Below are positions 8,455 to 18,055 of a stretch of DNA of 64,000 nt, in pieces. The translations under genes were made by a program, and so were the position numbers. The notes beneath the pieces were generated by a model. It saw only the letters and a list, made by a program, of their open reading frames with translations. It searched no databases and was not told the origin of the DNA. Location of the stretch: the NCBI RefSeq assembly GCF_900129375.1, contig NZ_FQVN01000003.1, forward strand, positions 248,001 to 312,000, in the 5' to 3' direction. This DNA is from Streptoalloteichus hindustanus. GTDB lineage: Bacteria; Actinomycetota; Actinomycetes; Mycobacteriales; Pseudonocardiaceae. Within the stretch, counting starts at the first letter, position 1; every line of letters starts with the position of its first letter.

Positions 8455-9171
8455 TCATGCCGAGAAGCGCGCGGCGAAGTCCGCGGCGTCGAACTCCCCG
8501 CCCAGTTCGGGGGCCAGCCAGCGCCGCGCGGCGGCGAGGAAGTCGGGCGGGGGCAGCTTCCCCATGCCGGCCGGCAGCACGCCGAGCAGCGGCACGCCGG
8601 CCGAGGCGGGCAGGTCGGCGAGGTTGCACCGGGAGGCGAGGTCCGGCTCCTCCGGCCAGCTTCCGATGACGACGCCGGCGCAGGCGATCTTGCGGCGGCG
8701 CAGCGCCTCCGCGGTGAGGGTGGTGGCGTTGAGCGTGCCCAGCCCCGCCGTGGCCACCATCAGCACCGGGGCGCCCAGCGCCCAGGCGACGTCGGCGAGG
8801 GTGCCGCCGCGCTCGTCGAACCGCACCAGCAGCCCGCCGGCGCCCTCCACCAGCACGAGGTCGTGCCGGTCGGCGAGCTCGGTGGCCGCGGCGGCGGCGA
8901 CGGCGGGCCGCACCGGGGGCAGCCCCGCCCGGCGCGCGGCGGTCTCCGGGGCCAGCGGGTCGGGGTAGCGGGCCAGCTCGCGGCGGGTGACCGGGCCGGC
9001 CAGCGCCGCGACCTGGTCGACGTCACCGGGCTCGTCCGGACGCACGCCGGTCTGGGCGGGCTTGAGCACGGCGACGGCGCGGCCGGCGGCGACGGCCAGC
9101 GCCGCCACGGCGGCGGTGGTGACGGTCTTGCCGATCTCGGTCCCGGTGCCGGTGATCACAAGGAGATCCAC
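8455..9171 (-). CDS. bioD: ATP-dependent dethiobiotin synthetase
   Basis: Carboxylates 7,8-diaminopelargonic acid with CO2 and ATP to form the ureido ring of dethiobiotin. 238 residues, beginning VDLLVITGTGTEIGKT with the P-loop GTGTEIGKT at about residues 7-15, followed by LKPAQTG and LVEGAGGLLV, all family signatures. GTG 9171 is preferred because TAGCCT (9180-9185, minus strand) lies 8 bases upstream and suits a leaderless mRNA; a longer TTG-start frame would run through that box. Divergent from the glutaredoxin-like gene, with both -10 boxes in the same 53 bp. Confidence 0.95.
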   Translation of the reverse strand: MDLLVITGTGTEIGKTVTTAAVAALAVAAGRAVAVLKPAQTGVRPDEPGDVDQVAALAGPVTRRELARYPDPLAPETAARRAGLPPVRPAVAAAAATELADRHDLVLVEGAGGLLVRFDERGGTLADVAWALGAPVLMVATAGLGTLNATTLTAEALRRRKIACAGVVIGSWPEEPDLASRCNLADLPASAGVPLLGVLPAGMGKLPPPDFLAAARRWLAPELGGEFDAADFAARFSA

Positions 9172-9224
9172 GGCCAGCCAGGCTACGACGTCCGTCCGCG
9201 ACCCCAACGGGTAGCGTCGGTGCT
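9172..9224. promoter_or_regulatory. Back-to-back leaderless promoters of bioD and the glutaredoxin-like gene
   Basis: Minus strand: TAGCCT at 9185-9180, 8 bases before the bioD GTG. Plus strand: TAGCGT at 9212-9217, 7 bases before the ATG at 9225. Neither gene has a ribosome-binding site in the remaining space. No clear -35 hexamers. Confidence 0.6.
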
Positions 9225-9476
9225 ATGAGCAACAACCAGGTCGTGATGTACGGCGCGGAGTGGTGCGGTGACTGCCGGCGCGCGAAGGCGTGGCTGGTCC
9301 GCAACGCGGTGCCGTTCACGGAGATCGACGTCGAGCACGACGAGGCCGCCCAGCGCCGCGCGGTGGAGTTGTCCGGCCGGCAGAACATCCCGGTCGTGGT
9401 GCTCCCGGACGGCGGCATCCTGGTCGAGCCGACCGACGCCGAGCTGGCCGCGGCACTCCTGCCGACCAACGCCTGA
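9225..9476 (+). CDS. Mycoredoxin/glutaredoxin-like thiol oxidoreductase
   Basis: 83-residue thioredoxin-fold protein with a two-cysteine active site in AEWCGDCRRAK (residues about 11-21), the conserved cis-proline in NIPVVVLPDGG and a C-terminal helix. It resembles actinobacterial mycoredoxins, which reduce mycothiol mixed disulfides, and NrdH-type redoxins; the CGDC sequence does not separate these. It is the only plus-strand gene between 5.4 and 16.8 kb and occupies, together with repeat copy B, the space where bioF sits in mycobacteria. Leaderless start at ATG 9225. Confidence 0.85.
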   Translation: MSNNQVVMYGAEWCGDCRRAKAWLVRNAVPFTEIDVEHDEAAQRRAVELSGRQNIPVVVLPDGGILVEPTDAELAAALLPTNA

Positions 9477-9540
9477 CCGCGCTCCCGCACCCGCACGGCC
9501 CCGGTTCTTCCGCGCCCCACAAGGAAAAACCACCCTGAGG

Positions 9541-9717
9541 ACAGCCCCCACCCGCCCTGGGGGGCGAGCCCTGCTCCAGCCTATCCGGGAACCGCCGGGC
9601 GCCGCTCCGGTCACTCGCCGACCTGTGGACAACCCCGGTCGGCACATCACCCGCGAGGCGGTTCTCCCGGGTGATGTGGATAACTCCGGCCTTTTTCGGA
9701 AAAACCGTTTGACACAG
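9541..9717. repeat. Dispersed DnaA-box element, copy B
   Basis: Core 9541-9585, then exactly 38 bp, then TGTGGACAA at 9624-9632. The second box of the other copies (expected at 9643) is absent; instead TGTGGATAA, the canonical DnaA box in reverse, lies at 9675-9683. TGACACAG follows at 9710-9717. Lies in the 360 bp between the convergent glutaredoxin-like and bioA genes. No coding frame seen in this interval. Confidence 0.75.
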
Positions 9718-9740
9718 AAGAGCCCAGCCTCAGCGGCCGC

Positions 9741-9784
9741 ACGGCGCGCCGAAGTCGGGAAGATCCCGCGCTCCGGCGCGCCGT
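9741..9784 (-). terminator. Hairpin between bioA and repeat copy B
   Basis: Perfect 10-bp arms ACGGCGCGCC (9741-9750) and GGCGCGCCGT (9775-9784). The 24-base loop itself holds a small GGGA/TCCC hairpin. It lies about 50 bases past the bioA stop and probably terminates bioA. Confidence 0.6.
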
Positions 9785-9836
9785 CGGACAGCGGCCCGCC
9801 CGCGAGGAGGCGCCACGCGCCCCGCCGCCGGTCGGC

Positions 9837-11126
9837 TCAGGCCACCTCGGCCGCCGCGACCACCGCCGCCGCGATCCGGGCGACGTCGTGGTCCTCGGTG
9901 ACGTAGGGCGGCATCGTGTAGATCAGGTCGCGGAACGGGCGCAGCCACACCCCGTGCGCCACCGCCGCCTTGGTCGCGACCGCCATGTCTACCGGGTGGT
10001 CGAGCTGGACCACGCCGATCGCGCCCAGCACCCGCACGTCCGCCACCCCCGGCAGGTCCGCCGCCGGCGCGAGCCCGCTCCGCAGGCCCGCCTCGATCCG
10101 CCGCACCTCGCCGGCCCAGTCCTGCCCGAGCAGCAGGTCGAGGGAGGCGTTGGCGATGGCCGAGGCCAGCGGGTTGCCCATGAACGTCGGCCCGTGCGCG
10201 AGCACCGGCACGCTCCCCCTGGAGATCCCCTCGGCCACCCGGGTCGTGCACAGCGTCGCGGCCATGCTCAGGTAACCGCCGGTCAACGCCTTGCCCAGGC
10301 ACATCACGTCCGGCACGACCCCCGCGCCCACGGCGGCGAACAGGTCGCCGGTGCGCCCGAAGCCGGTCGCGATCTCGTCGAAGACGAGCAGGACGTCGTG
10401 CGCGTCGGCGAGCTCCCGCAACGCCCGCAGGTAGCATCCGCAGTGGAACCGCATCCCGCCCGCGCCCTGCACCCTGGGCTCGACGATGATCGCGGCCAGC
10501 TCACCGGCGTGCCGCTCGACCGCCTCCGCCAGGTGCGCGAGGTACCCGGGGTCGGCGCCCTCGCCGGCGCAGCTCGCGCCCGGGGGCGGGTCGTTGACGA
10601 AGACCTGCTCGGGCAGCACCCCCCGCCACAGGCTGTGCATCCCCCCGTCGGGGTCGCACACGCTCATCGGGTGGAACGTGTCGCCGTGGTAGCCGCCGCG
10701 CCACGTCAACAGCCGGCGCTTGTCCGGTCGGCCCACCGAGCGCCAGTACTGCAGGCACATCTTGATGGCGACCTCGACCGACACCGAGCCGGAGTCGCTC
10801 AGGAACACGTGCTGGAGCGGCTCCGGGGTGATCTCGACCAGGCGCGCGGCCAGCCGGACCGCCGGCTCGTGGGTCAGCCCGCCGAGCATCACGTGACTCA
10901 TCCGGTCGAGCTGCCGGCGGGCCGCCTCGTCGAGCACCGGGTGGCGGTAGCCGTGGATCGCCGACCACCACGAGGACATGCCGTCCACCAGCTCGACGCC
11001 GTCGGCCAGCCGGAGCCGCACCCCGGCGGCCGACTCCACGACGAGCGGCGCGTCCGTGCCCGGCATCGGCCCGTACGGGTGCCAGACGTGCGCGCGGTCC
11101 AGCGCGAGCAGTTCCTCGGGTCGCAT
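9837..11126 (-). CDS. bioA: Adenosylmethionine-8-amino-7-oxononanoate aminotransferase
   Basis: PLP enzyme that transfers an amino group from SAM to 7-keto-8-aminopelargonate (KAPA), giving diaminopelargonate for BioD. The 429-residue class III aminotransferase has [10 protein letters not shown] near residue 14, [35 protein letters not shown] and the PLP-lysine context [14 protein letters not shown] 11126 is preceded at 8 bases by TAGTCT, so the mRNA is probably leaderless. The KAPA synthase gene bioF does not follow it, unlike the mycobacterial order bioA-bioF-bioD. Confidence 0.95.
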   Translation of the reverse strand: MRPEELLALDRAHVWHPYGPMPGTDAPLVVESAAGVRLRLADGVELVDGMSSWWSAIHGYRHPVLDEAARRQLDRMSHVMLGGLTHEPAVRLAARLVEITPEPLQHVFLSDSGSVSVEVAIKMCLQYWRSVGRPDKRRLLTWRGGYHGDTFHPMSVCDPDGGMHSLWRGVLPEQVFVNDPPPGASCAGEGADPGYLAHLAEAVERHAGELAAIIVEPRVQGAGGMRFHCGCYLRALRELADAHDVLLVFDEIATGFGRTGDLFAAVGAGVVPDVMCLGKALTGGYLSMAATLCTTRVAEGISRGSVPVLAHGPTFMGNPLASAIANASLDLLLGQDWAGEVRRIEAGLRSGLAPAADLPGVADVRVLGAIGVVQLDHPVDMAVATKAAVAHGVWLRPFRDLIYTMPPYVTEDHDVARIAAAVVAAAEVA

Positions 11127-11140
11127 GAGCCAGCAGACTA
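11127..11140 (-). promoter_or_regulatory. Leaderless promoter of bioA
   Basis: TAGTCT on the minus strand at 11140-11135, followed by 8 bases and the ATG of bioA. The rest of the 220 bp upstream to the P450 gene shows nothing else I can name. Confidence 0.55.
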
Positions 11141-11347
11141 CGGCCGCTCCGCCGCGTCGGGGTCGGCGCGGCGGCGGGGATCACGCCCCGGCCGCGGCCC
11201 GCTCACGCGGAACGGCTGGCAACGCGGCCCACCGGGAGGTGAGCCGCCCCGCAAGCCGTGAGGAACGACGGCCACGCGGTCGCCGCCAGCCCGACGACGG
11301 GTGCCCCGAGCGGCGTCCACCGCCAGGGCACACCGTCGTCCGGCTCG

Positions 11348-12550
11348 CTACGCCACGTCGACCACGGCGGGCGTCAGCCGGAGCGGGAGCTGGACGAGCC
11401 CCCGCATGAGCTGGCTGTTCCGCCACTCCAGCTCCTCGTCGACCAGCTCGATCCGGTCGAACCGGGTGAGCAGGTCCCGGAACGCGATCTCCGCCTCCAG
11501 CCGGGCCAACGGCGCGCCCAGGCAGTAGTGGATGCCGTGCCCGAACGCCAGGTGCCCGCCGAGCCCCCTGTCGATGTCGAGCTGGTCCGGGTCGGGGAAC
11601 CGGTCGCCGTCGCGGTTGCCCGAGCCGAGCGAGACCATCACGATCTCACCCTCCGGGATCTCCACGTCGCCGATCCGCACCGGCTCGCTGGTGAACCGGA
11701 AGGTGGCGACGTTGACCGGCGACTCGAACCGCAGGAACTCCTCGACCGCGTTCGGCAGCAGGCCGAGGTCACCGCGCAGGCGGGCCATCTGGTCCGGGTG
11801 CCGCAGCAACGACCACACGCCGTTGGCGACGAGGTTGACCGTCGTCTCGTGCCCGGCGACCAGCAGCAGGAAGACCATCGCCAGCAGCTCTTCCTCCGAG
11901 AGCTGGTCGCCGTCGTCCCTGGCGGTGACCAGGGCGCTGAACATGTCGTCGCCCGGCTCCCGCCGCTTCCGCTCGATCTGCTCGGTCAGGTAGTTGACCA
12001 GACCGGCCGACGCGATCTGGAACTCCTCGGTCTCGCTGTTGGTCACGATGGTGTTCGACCAGCTCCGGAACGAGTCGTGGTCGGCGTCCGGGATGCCCAG
12101 GAGCGCGCAGATCACCGTGATGGGCAGCGGGAACGCGTAGGCGGAGATCAGGTCGACCTCCGAGGTCGGGTCGATCCGGTCCAGCAGCGACGCGCTGATC
12201 CGCTCGATGCTCGGGCGCAGCGCCTCCACCCGGCGGGCGGTGAACGCCTTGCCCACGAGGCGACGCAGGCGCGTGTGGTCCGGCGGGTCGCTGTTGAGCA
12301 TGTGCGCCATCAACGACTCGTCGAGAGTGCGGGGGTTTCCCCTGGCCTCCAGCATCGCGCGCAGCCGGTGCGCGTCCTTGGCCAGCCGCGGGTCGGCCAG
12401 CGCGGTTCGGGCGTCCTCGTAGCGGGTGACCAGCCACACCGGCGTGCCGGTGGCGGTCGTGGCCTGGGTGACCGGCGCCTCCCGGCGCAGGCGGGCGTAG
12501 AGCGGGTACGGGTCCTGGGCGAAGACCCCGTCGAGCACGATGCCGTGCAT
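11348..12550 (-). CDS. Cytochrome P450, CYP107-like
   Basis: 400-residue soluble bacterial class I P450. It has the I-helix oxygen-activation motif VAGHETTVN near residue 238, the K-helix EEFLRF (ExxR-type), and the heme loop FGHGIHYCLGAPLARLE whose cysteine is the axial ligand. ATG 12550 follows GGAGGAGCC. No ferredoxin or reductase gene is adjacent. Substrate unknown: CYP107-type enzymes act on macrolides and many xenobiotics. Its position next to bioA recalls Bacillus BioI, but nothing in the sequence demonstrates that role. A double palindrome lies immediately upstream. Confidence 0.92.
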   Translation of the reverse strand: MHGIVLDGVFAQDPYPLYARLRREAPVTQATTATGTPVWLVTRYEDARTALADPRLAKDAHRLRAMLEARGNPRTLDESLMAHMLNSDPPDHTRLRRLVGKAFTARRVEALRPSIERISASLLDRIDPTSEVDLISAYAFPLPITVICALLGIPDADHDSFRSWSNTIVTNSETEEFQIASAGLVNYLTEQIERKRREPGDDMFSALVTARDDGDQLSEEELLAMVFLLLVAGHETTVNLVANGVWSLLRHPDQMARLRGDLGLLPNAVEEFLRFESPVNVATFRFTSEPVRIGDVEIPEGEIVMVSLGSGNRDGDRFPDPDQLDIDRGLGGHLAFGHGIHYCLGAPLARLEAEIAFRDLLTRFDRIELVDEELEWRNSQLMRGLVQLPLRLTPAVVDVA

Positions 12551-12564
12551 GGCTCCTCCGGATC

Positions 12565-12582
12565 ACTGTGAACACAGTTCAC
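12565..12582. promoter_or_regulatory. Overlapping palindromes upstream of the P450
   Basis: Two interleaved perfect inverted repeats: ACTGTG-AA-CACAGT (12565-12578) and GTGAAC-ACA-GTTCAC (12568-12582), 15 bases before the P450 start. This looks like a TetR-type or similar dimer operator. No regulator gene is adjacent. TTGTGA on the minus strand just upstream could be the -35 box. Confidence 0.65.
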
Positions 12583-12764
12583 TCACAAAAACGTGGGAAG
12601 TGATCTCCTGGTGCCCGCGGCACGGCAGATGACGACGGGTGGCGGAGCAAGAACGGCCGTGTGGGTGAGCGGCGGTGAGCCACCCGCAGCAACACCGGAA
12701 CACCCGCACGGCCAGTGCGGGGCGGACGGCCCACTCCCGCGTTCACCGGGGCGGGACAGCACGA

Positions 12765-12798
12765 CGCCCCGGGAACCGAGGTCTCGGTTCCCGGGGCG
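12765..12798 (-). terminator. Strong hairpin after dnaE1
   Basis: Perfect 16-bp arms (12765-12780 and 12783-12798) around a 2-base gap; in practice the top pairs open to a tetraloop. Begins 12 bases past the dnaE1 stop. The longest perfect hairpin I found in the window. Confidence 0.85.
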
Positions 12799-12810
12799 CG
12801 ACGACGACCG

Positions 12811-15800
12811 TCAGGCCAGGCAGCCCGGCCCGAGCAACGCCTTGAGATCACCCATGAGCGACGGCGACGGGTTGACCCGCAACGCCGAGTCCAACCGCAG
12901 CATGGTGGTCCGCTGCCCGTTGACCAGGTTCAGGTGCACCTCCGTCGTGCCGGGGTGCGTCCGCAGCACGTCCTTGAGCTTCACGATCAGCGGCTCGGTG
13001 CACTTCGCCGCGTACATCTTGATCCGCAGCGCCTGCGAGCCCGCGTTGCTCAGGTCGGGCACCACCAGGTCGTTGGCGATCAGCGAGACCCGGTCGTCCC
13101 GCTTGGTGACCCTGGCCTTGACCAGGACGATCGCGTCCTCCACCACGTTGATCGCGTGCACCGTGTAGCTCTTCGGGAAGAACAGCACCTCGATGCCACC
13201 GGCGAGGTCCTCCAGCTGGCAGGCCGCCCACGGCTCGCCGTTCTTGTTCACCCGCCGGGTCACGGTCGCGAGGATGCCGCCCACGGTCACCTGGGCGCCG
13301 TCCGGAACGCTGCCCTCCAGGATGTTCGCGATCGGCGTGTCGGACTGCGAGGTCAGGATGTGCTCGACGCCGTTGAGCGGGTGGCCCGACACGTACAGGC
13401 CCAGCATCTCCCGCTCCAGCGTGAGCTGGTGTTTGGCGTCCCAGTACTCGTCGGGCACCTTGACGTCGAACACGCCGCCCACGTCCGGGGCGTCGTCCCC
13501 GCCGAAGAGGTCGAACTGGCCGACCGCCTCCGCCCGCTTGGTGTCCATCACCACGTCGATCGCCTCGGCGTGTACCAGGTGCAGGCCCTTGCGGGGGTGC
13601 CCCAGCGAGTCGAAGGCGCCCGCCTTGATCAGCGACTCGACGACCTTCTTGTTGCAGACCTGGGCGTCGACCTTGCGCAGGAAGTCGGAGAAGTCGACGA
13701 ACTTCCCCTTCTCCTTGCGCGCCTTGATGATCGCGTCCACCACGTTCGCGCCGACGTTGCGGATCGCGCCCAGGCCGAACCGGATGTCCTCGCCGACTGG
13801 CGCGAACTCGCGCTCGGACTCGTTCACGTCCGGCGGGAGCACCGTGATGCCCATCCGCCGGCACTCCGCGAGGTAGACCGCCGACTTGTCCTTGTTGTCG
13901 GAGTTGGTCGTCAGCAGCGCGGCCATGTACTCGGCCGGGTAGTTGGCCTTCAGGTACGCGGTCCAGTACGCGATCAGGCCGTACGCGGCGGAGTGCGCCT
14001 TGTTGAACGCGTAGTCCGCGAACGGGACGAGGATGTCCCACAGGGTCTTGATCGCCTCCGGCGAGTAGCCGCTGGCCAGCATCCCCGCCTCGAAGCCGGT
14101 GAACTCCTTGTCGAGGATCTCCTTCTTCTTCTTGCCCATCGCCCGGCGGAGCAGGTCCGCCTGGGCCAGCGTGTAGCCGGCCACCTTCCGGGCGATCGCC
14201 ATGACCTGCTCCTGGTACACGATCAGGCCGTAGGTCGTGTCCAGGATCTCCGCCAGCGGCTCCGCCAGCTCGGGGTGGATCGGCGTGATCTCCTGCTGCC
14301 CGTTCTTGCGCAGCGCGTAGTTCGTGTGCGAGTTCGCGCCCATCGGACCCGGCCGGTAGAGCGCGATGACGGCCGACACGTCCTCGAAGTTGTCCGGCCG
14401 CATCAGCCGCAGCAGGTCGCGCAGCGCGCCACCGTCGAGCTGGAACACGCCCAGGGTGTCGCCCCGGCTGAGCAGCTCGTAGGTCTTCTTGTCGTCCAGC
14501 CCAACGCCGGCGATGTCGATCGTGCCCTTGCCGTTGAGCTCGATGTTGCGCAGCGCGTCGTCGATCGTGGTCAGGTTGCTCAGGCCGAGGAAGTCCATCT
14601 TCAGCAGGCCGAGCGTCTCGCAGGTCGGGTAGTCGAACTGCGTGATGATGGCGCCGTCCTGCGGCCGCATCCAGACCGGGATGTGGTCGGTCAGCGCCTC
14701 CGAGGACATGATCACCGCGCAGGCGTGCACGCCGGCGTTCCTGATCAGCCCCTCCAGGCCGCGGCCGGTGTCGATGATCTCCTTGACCTGCGGGTCCGAC
14801 TCGTACAGCGCGCGGACCTCGGCGGCCTCGGCGTACCGCTTGTGCTGCGGGTCGAAGATCCCGGACAGCGGGATGTCCTTGCCCATCACCGCGGGCGGCA
14901 TCGCCTTGGAGATCCGGTCGGCCACGGCGTAGCCGGGCTGGCCGTACAGCACGCGGGCCGAGTCCTTGATCGCCGCCTTCGCCTTGATGGTGCCGAAGGT
15001 GATGACCTGGGCGACCTTGTCCGAGCCCCACTTCTCCGTGACGTACCGGATCACGTCACCGCGCCGACGCTCGTCGAAGTCGATGTCGATGTCGGGCGGG
15101 CTGACCCGGTCGGGGTTGAGGAACCGCTCGAAGATCAGGCCGTGCGCCAGCGGGTCCAGGTCGGTGATGCCCATCGCGTACGCGATCAGCGCGCCCGCCG
15201 CCGAGCCGCGGCCGGGGCCCACCCGGATGCCGTTGGCCTTGGCCCAGTTGATGAAGTCCGCGACGACGAGGAAGTACGACGGGAACCCCATCTGCAGGAT
15301 CACGCCGATCTCGAACTCGACCTGCTTGCGGTGCACCTCGTCGATGCCGCCGGGGAAGCGGCGCCGCATGCCCTCCCAGACCTGCTCCCGGAAGTAGTCC
15401 GCCTCGGTCATGCCGTCCGGGATCGGGTACCTCGGCATGAGGTTGCGGAACTCGAACATGCCGGTCGTGTCGACCTTCTCGGCGATGAGCAGGGTGTTGC
15501 GGCAGCCCTCCTGCCACGCGTCCGAGGAGTCGATGGCCCGCATCTCCTCCGGCGACTTGAGGTAGTAGCCCTCGCCGTCGAACTTGAACCGGTTCGGGTC
15601 CTGCAGGGTCTTGCCGGTCTGCACGCACAGCAACGCGTCGTGCGCGTCCCGGTCGTCGGCGTAGGTGTAGTGCGAGTCGTTGGTGACCACGAACCGCAGG
15701 TCCAGCTTGCGGGCCAGGTCCAGCAGCCCGTCCCGGACCCGGCGCTCGATCTCGATGCCGTGGTCCATCAGCTCGACGAAGAAGTTGTCCCTGCCGTAGA

Positions 15801-16341
15801 CGTCCCGCCAGGCCGCCGCGGTCTCCAGCGCCTCCCGCTCCTGCCCCAGCCGCAGCCGGGTCTGCACGTCGCCGGACGGGCAGCCCGTGGTCGCCATCAG
15901 ACCGGCCGAGTGCTCGGCGATCAGCTCCCGGTCCATCCGCGGCCACTTGCCCAGTTGCCCCTCGATGGAGGCCATGCTGGAGACCTTCATCAGGTTGTGC
16001 AGGCCCTCGTTGGTCCTGGCCCAGATGGTCTGGTGCGTGTACGCGCCGCTACCGGAGACGTCGTCGCTCCGCTGGCCGGGGTCGCCCCAGCGCACCCGCT
16101 CCTTGTTGAACCGGGACTCGGGGGCGATGTAGGCCTCGATGCCGATCACGGGCTTGATCCCGGCCGCGGTGGCCTGGCGGAAGAAGTCGTAGGCCCCGTA
16201 CATGTTGCCGTGGTCGGTGATCGCGGCCGCTGGCATGCCGAGCCGCTCGCACTCGGCGAACATGTCCTTGAGCTTCGCGGCGCCGTCGAGCATCGAGTAC
16301 TCGGTGTGGACGTGCAGATGGACGAACGAGTCGCCGGCCAC
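12811..16341 (-). CDS. dnaE1: DNA polymerase III alpha subunit
   Basis: Replicative polymerase of the DnaE1 type, 1176 residues, the normal actinobacterial length. The N-terminal PHP domain starts [15 protein letters not shown]; the polymerase core contains [16 protein letters not shown] and the catalytic carboxylates in [13 protein letters not shown], followed by [20 protein letters not shown]. Downstream come [28 protein letters not shown] and the OB-fold and C-terminal regions ending [17 protein letters not shown] place the start at GTG 16341 because AGGAGG lies 9 bases upstream; starting at 16359 would translate the ribosome-binding site. A strong hairpin ends the transcript. Confidence 0.97.
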   Translation of the reverse strand: MAGDSFVHLHVHTEYSMLDGAAKLKDMFAECERLGMPAAAITDHGNMYGAYDFFRQATAAGIKPVIGIEAYIAPESRFNKERVRWGDPGQRSDDVSGSGAYTHQTIWARTNEGLHNLMKVSSMASIEGQLGKWPRMDRELIAEHSAGLMATTGCPSGDVQTRLRLGQEREALETAAAWRDVYGRDNFFVELMDHGIEIERRVRDGLLDLARKLDLRFVVTNDSHYTYADDRDAHDALLCVQTGKTLQDPNRFKFDGEGYYLKSPEEMRAIDSSDAWQEGCRNTLLIAEKVDTTGMFEFRNLMPRYPIPDGMTEADYFREQVWEGMRRRFPGGIDEVHRKQVEFEIGVILQMGFPSYFLVVADFINWAKANGIRVGPGRGSAAGALIAYAMGITDLDPLAHGLIFERFLNPDRVSPPDIDIDFDERRRGDVIRYVTEKWGSDKVAQVITFGTIKAKAAIKDSARVLYGQPGYAVADRISKAMPPAVMGKDIPLSGIFDPQHKRYAEAAEVRALYESDPQVKEIIDTGRGLEGLIRNAGVHACAVIMSSEALTDHIPVWMRPQDGAIITQFDYPTCETLGLLKMDFLGLSNLTTIDDALRNIELNGKGTIDIAGVGLDDKKTYELLSRGDTLGVFQLDGGALRDLLRLMRPDNFEDVSAVIALYRPGPMGANSHTNYALRKNGQQEITPIHPELAEPLAEILDTTYGLIVYQEQVMAIARKVAGYTLAQADLLRRAMGKKKKEILDKEFTGFEAGMLASGYSPEAIKTLWDILVPFADYAFNKAHSAAYGLIAYWTAYLKANYPAEYMAALLTTNSDNKDKSAVYLAECRRMGITVLPPDVNESEREFAPVGEDIRFGLGAIRNVGANVVDAIIKARKEKGKFVDFSDFLRKVDAQVCNKKVVESLIKAGAFDSLGHPRKGLHLVHAEAIDVVMDTKRAEAVGQFDLFGGDDAPDVGGVFDVKVPDEYWDAKHQLTLEREMLGLYVSGHPLNGVEHILTSQSDTPIANILEGSVPDGAQVTVGGILATVTRRVNKNGEPWAACQLEDLAGGIEVLFFPKSYTVHAINVVEDAIVLVKARVTKRDDRVSLIANDLVVPDLSNAGSQALRIKMYAAKCTEPLIVKLKDVLRTHPGTTEVHLNLVNGQRTTMLRLDSALRVNPSPSLMGDLKALLGPGCLA

Positions 16342-16873
16342 GGGCAAGGGCCTCCTCACGAGTCGGGTGCGACGTCCGGTGCCGTCGTTGGCGGCGCGAA
16401 GGGCTCAACGGGGCGGGCGGCGCGTCACCGCGATCCCCGGCCGGCGCCGTCGGCTGGGCCCGGTCAGCCTAACGCCGGACCGGATCGGGCCAACGGCGGC
16501 CGGCCCGCGTTCCGCTCCCGGACGTCGTCCCTCCCATCTCGTGGCATGCGCCCTGCCTACTCCCGGCCCCTGTCAGAACCGCGGGTCGTGGTCCCGGTGG
16601 ACCTCAACGCCACCCGGAAGTGGCGAACTCCACGCCCGCGGACCGCTTCCGATCCTGGTTGCCGGCCCGGAGCCGCCGAGCGGCCCGCCGTTGTTCTCGC
16701 TCGGCACTGAACGCACGGGGCGTTCGGATCCGGCTGCCTTCCCGATGACGGGAGTGGCGGCGAGCACCGACGAGCGGGCCGACGGGGTGAACCCGACACG
16801 CGGGTCATCACCATGGTCATGTCTTGGCCGGGCGTTGCCACGGCGGGCGGCGCAACCGGGTAGCGTGCGCTCC
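16342..16873. promoter_or_regulatory. Divergent promoter region of dnaE1 and the AsnC-like gene
   Basis: 532 bp with no gene. Minus strand: TTGGCC at 16493-16488 and TAGGCT at 16471-16466, spacer 16, a good promoter that gives dnaE1 a leader of about 120 bases. Plus strand: TAGCGT at 16861-16866, 7 bases before the GTG at 16874, implying a leaderless mRNA, with TTGCCA at 16835-16840 as a loose -35. The middle of the interval shows nothing I can assign. Confidence 0.6.
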
Positions 16874-17902
16874 GTGGTCGCGCCGGATCCCGTGGACACC
16901 CGCCTGCTCGCCCTGGTCGCCGAGGCGGGCCGGATCGCCGTGCACGACATCGCCGCGCGGGCCGGGATGGACGTCCGGGAGGTGGCCGCGCGGCTGGCCG
17001 CCCTCGCCGCCACCGGCCTGCCGCTGGTCGTCGGCGTCGAGTGCGACCCCCACGGCATCCGCGCCGCGCTGGCCGCGGCCGGCGTCTGGGGCCACCCGCA
17101 GCAGAGCTACCCCACCGGGCAGTACGGCGTGCAGACCGGCGCGTACCCGGTCCACACCGGGCAGTACCCCGCGCCGCAGCAGAGCGGCCCCTATCCGGTC
17201 CCCCACCAGTACCCGCAGCCGATGGCGCACCCGCACGCGGCGACGCCCACCGGCCCGTACCCCGGTGTCCCCGGACCTCCGAGCCACCCGTTCCCCGCGG
17301 CGCACCAGCCGCCCGCCCCGCCGGTGGCGCACCCCCAGGCCATGCCGGCGACCGGCGCCCCCACACCCGACCCGATGAGCACCTGGGGCCCACCGCAGAG
17401 CGCCTCCTGGGCCCGCGGCGACCAGCCGCCCCAGCAGCCGGCGCCCGGCCGGCACGCGCACCCGGCGGGACCGCCCCCGCGCACCGGCCGGGTGGGTTCC
17501 ACGCTGGAGACCGAGGGCCTGGAGGGCGAGCGGCTGTCAATCCAGCTCGTCGAGGTCGTCGACCCGGCGGACTTCCTGTTCACCGCGGCCGGCTACCGCC
17601 TCCAGGAGGGCGAGCGCGCGGTCGTCGTGCACACCGAGCTGACCAACCGGGGAACCACGGCGTTCTCCTCGCTGCCCGACCTCTACCTGGTGCTCGTCGC
17701 CGCCGACGGCGCCCCGGTCGCCAAGGCGCCGGTGTCGCTGTCGAGCCGCCCGCCGCACCGCATCGGCGTGCAGCCCGGGGAGACCGCCGGCGGGCACACG
17801 GTCTACGTCCTCCCGGAGGACACCGAGCTGGTCGCGGTGCGGTGGAGCCCCCGGCCGGACGACGAGCAGCGCACGCTCACCTGGTCGCTCGCGGAGTCCT
17901 GA
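16874..17902 (+). CDS. AsnC-type winged-helix protein with Gln/Pro-rich linker and C-terminal beta domain
   Basis: 342 residues in three parts. Residues about 1-60 form an AsnC-like helix-turn-helix (LLALVAEAGRIAVHDIAARAG, MDVREVAARLAALAATGLPLV). Residues about 75-215 are a Pro/Gln/Tyr/His-rich linker with repeats such as PTGQYGVQTGAYPVHTGQYP. The rest is a probable beta-sandwich (VVVHTELTNRGTTAFSSL, PPHRIGVQPGETAGGHTVYV) resembling DUF4352-type Ig-like domains often found in secreted or membrane proteins. There is no signal peptide or membrane helix. Role unknown; the combination suggests a DNA-binding protein with a protein- or ligand-binding module. GTG 16874 chosen from the promoter. Confidence 0.8.
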   Translation: MVAPDPVDTRLLALVAEAGRIAVHDIAARAGMDVREVAARLAALAATGLPLVVGVECDPHGIRAALAAAGVWGHPQQSYPTGQYGVQTGAYPVHTGQYPAPQQSGPYPVPHQYPQPMAHPHAATPTGPYPGVPGPPSHPFPAAHQPPAPPVAHPQAMPATGAPTPDPMSTWGPPQSASWARGDQPPQQPAPGRHAHPAGPPPRTGRVGSTLETEGLEGERLSIQLVEVVDPADFLFTAAGYRLQEGERAVVVHTELTNRGTTAFSSLPDLYLVLVAADGAPVAKAPVSLSSRPPHRIGVQPGETAGGHTVYVLPEDTELVAVRWSPRPDDEQRTLTWSLAES

Positions 17903-18001
17903 GCCCCGCGTCCCGAGCCCCGCGTCGCCAGCCCGGCGTCCCGAACCCCCTCGCTGCCCTGCCCCGCCCCCGACGACCGCGCGGGACCCCCACGAACACG
18001 A

Positions 18002-18039
18002 ACGTCCCCGGGGCCGGCAGTCGTCGACCCCGGGGACGT
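18002..18039. terminator. Bidirectional terminator between the AsnC-like gene and the pseudouridine synthase
   Basis: Perfect 12-bp arms ACGTCCCCGGGG (18002-18013) and CCCCGGGGACGT (18028-18039) with a 14-base loop, between convergent genes, 16 bases past the minus-strand stop. Confidence 0.8.
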
Positions 18040-18055
18040 CAAGCCGCCCAGCCGG

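Noticed and set aside
9172-9207. TTG start of bioD 12 codons upstream
   Set aside because: It would translate through the TAGCCT promoter box; GTG 9171 gives the usual N-terminus just before the P-loop.
9541-9717. Repeat copies as insertion-sequence ends or miniature transposons
   Set aside because: I see no terminal inverted repeats, no target-site duplications and no transposase in the window; the inner geometry rather than the ends is conserved.
11348-12550. The P450 as a BioI-type pimelate-forming enzyme
   Set aside because: Only proximity to bioA supports it. Sequence features are generic CYP107-like and the gene has a separate operator.
12715-16710. Very long open frame antisense to dnaE1
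   Set aside because: It mirrors dnaE1 codons and has no family features; long antisense frames are expected at this GC content.
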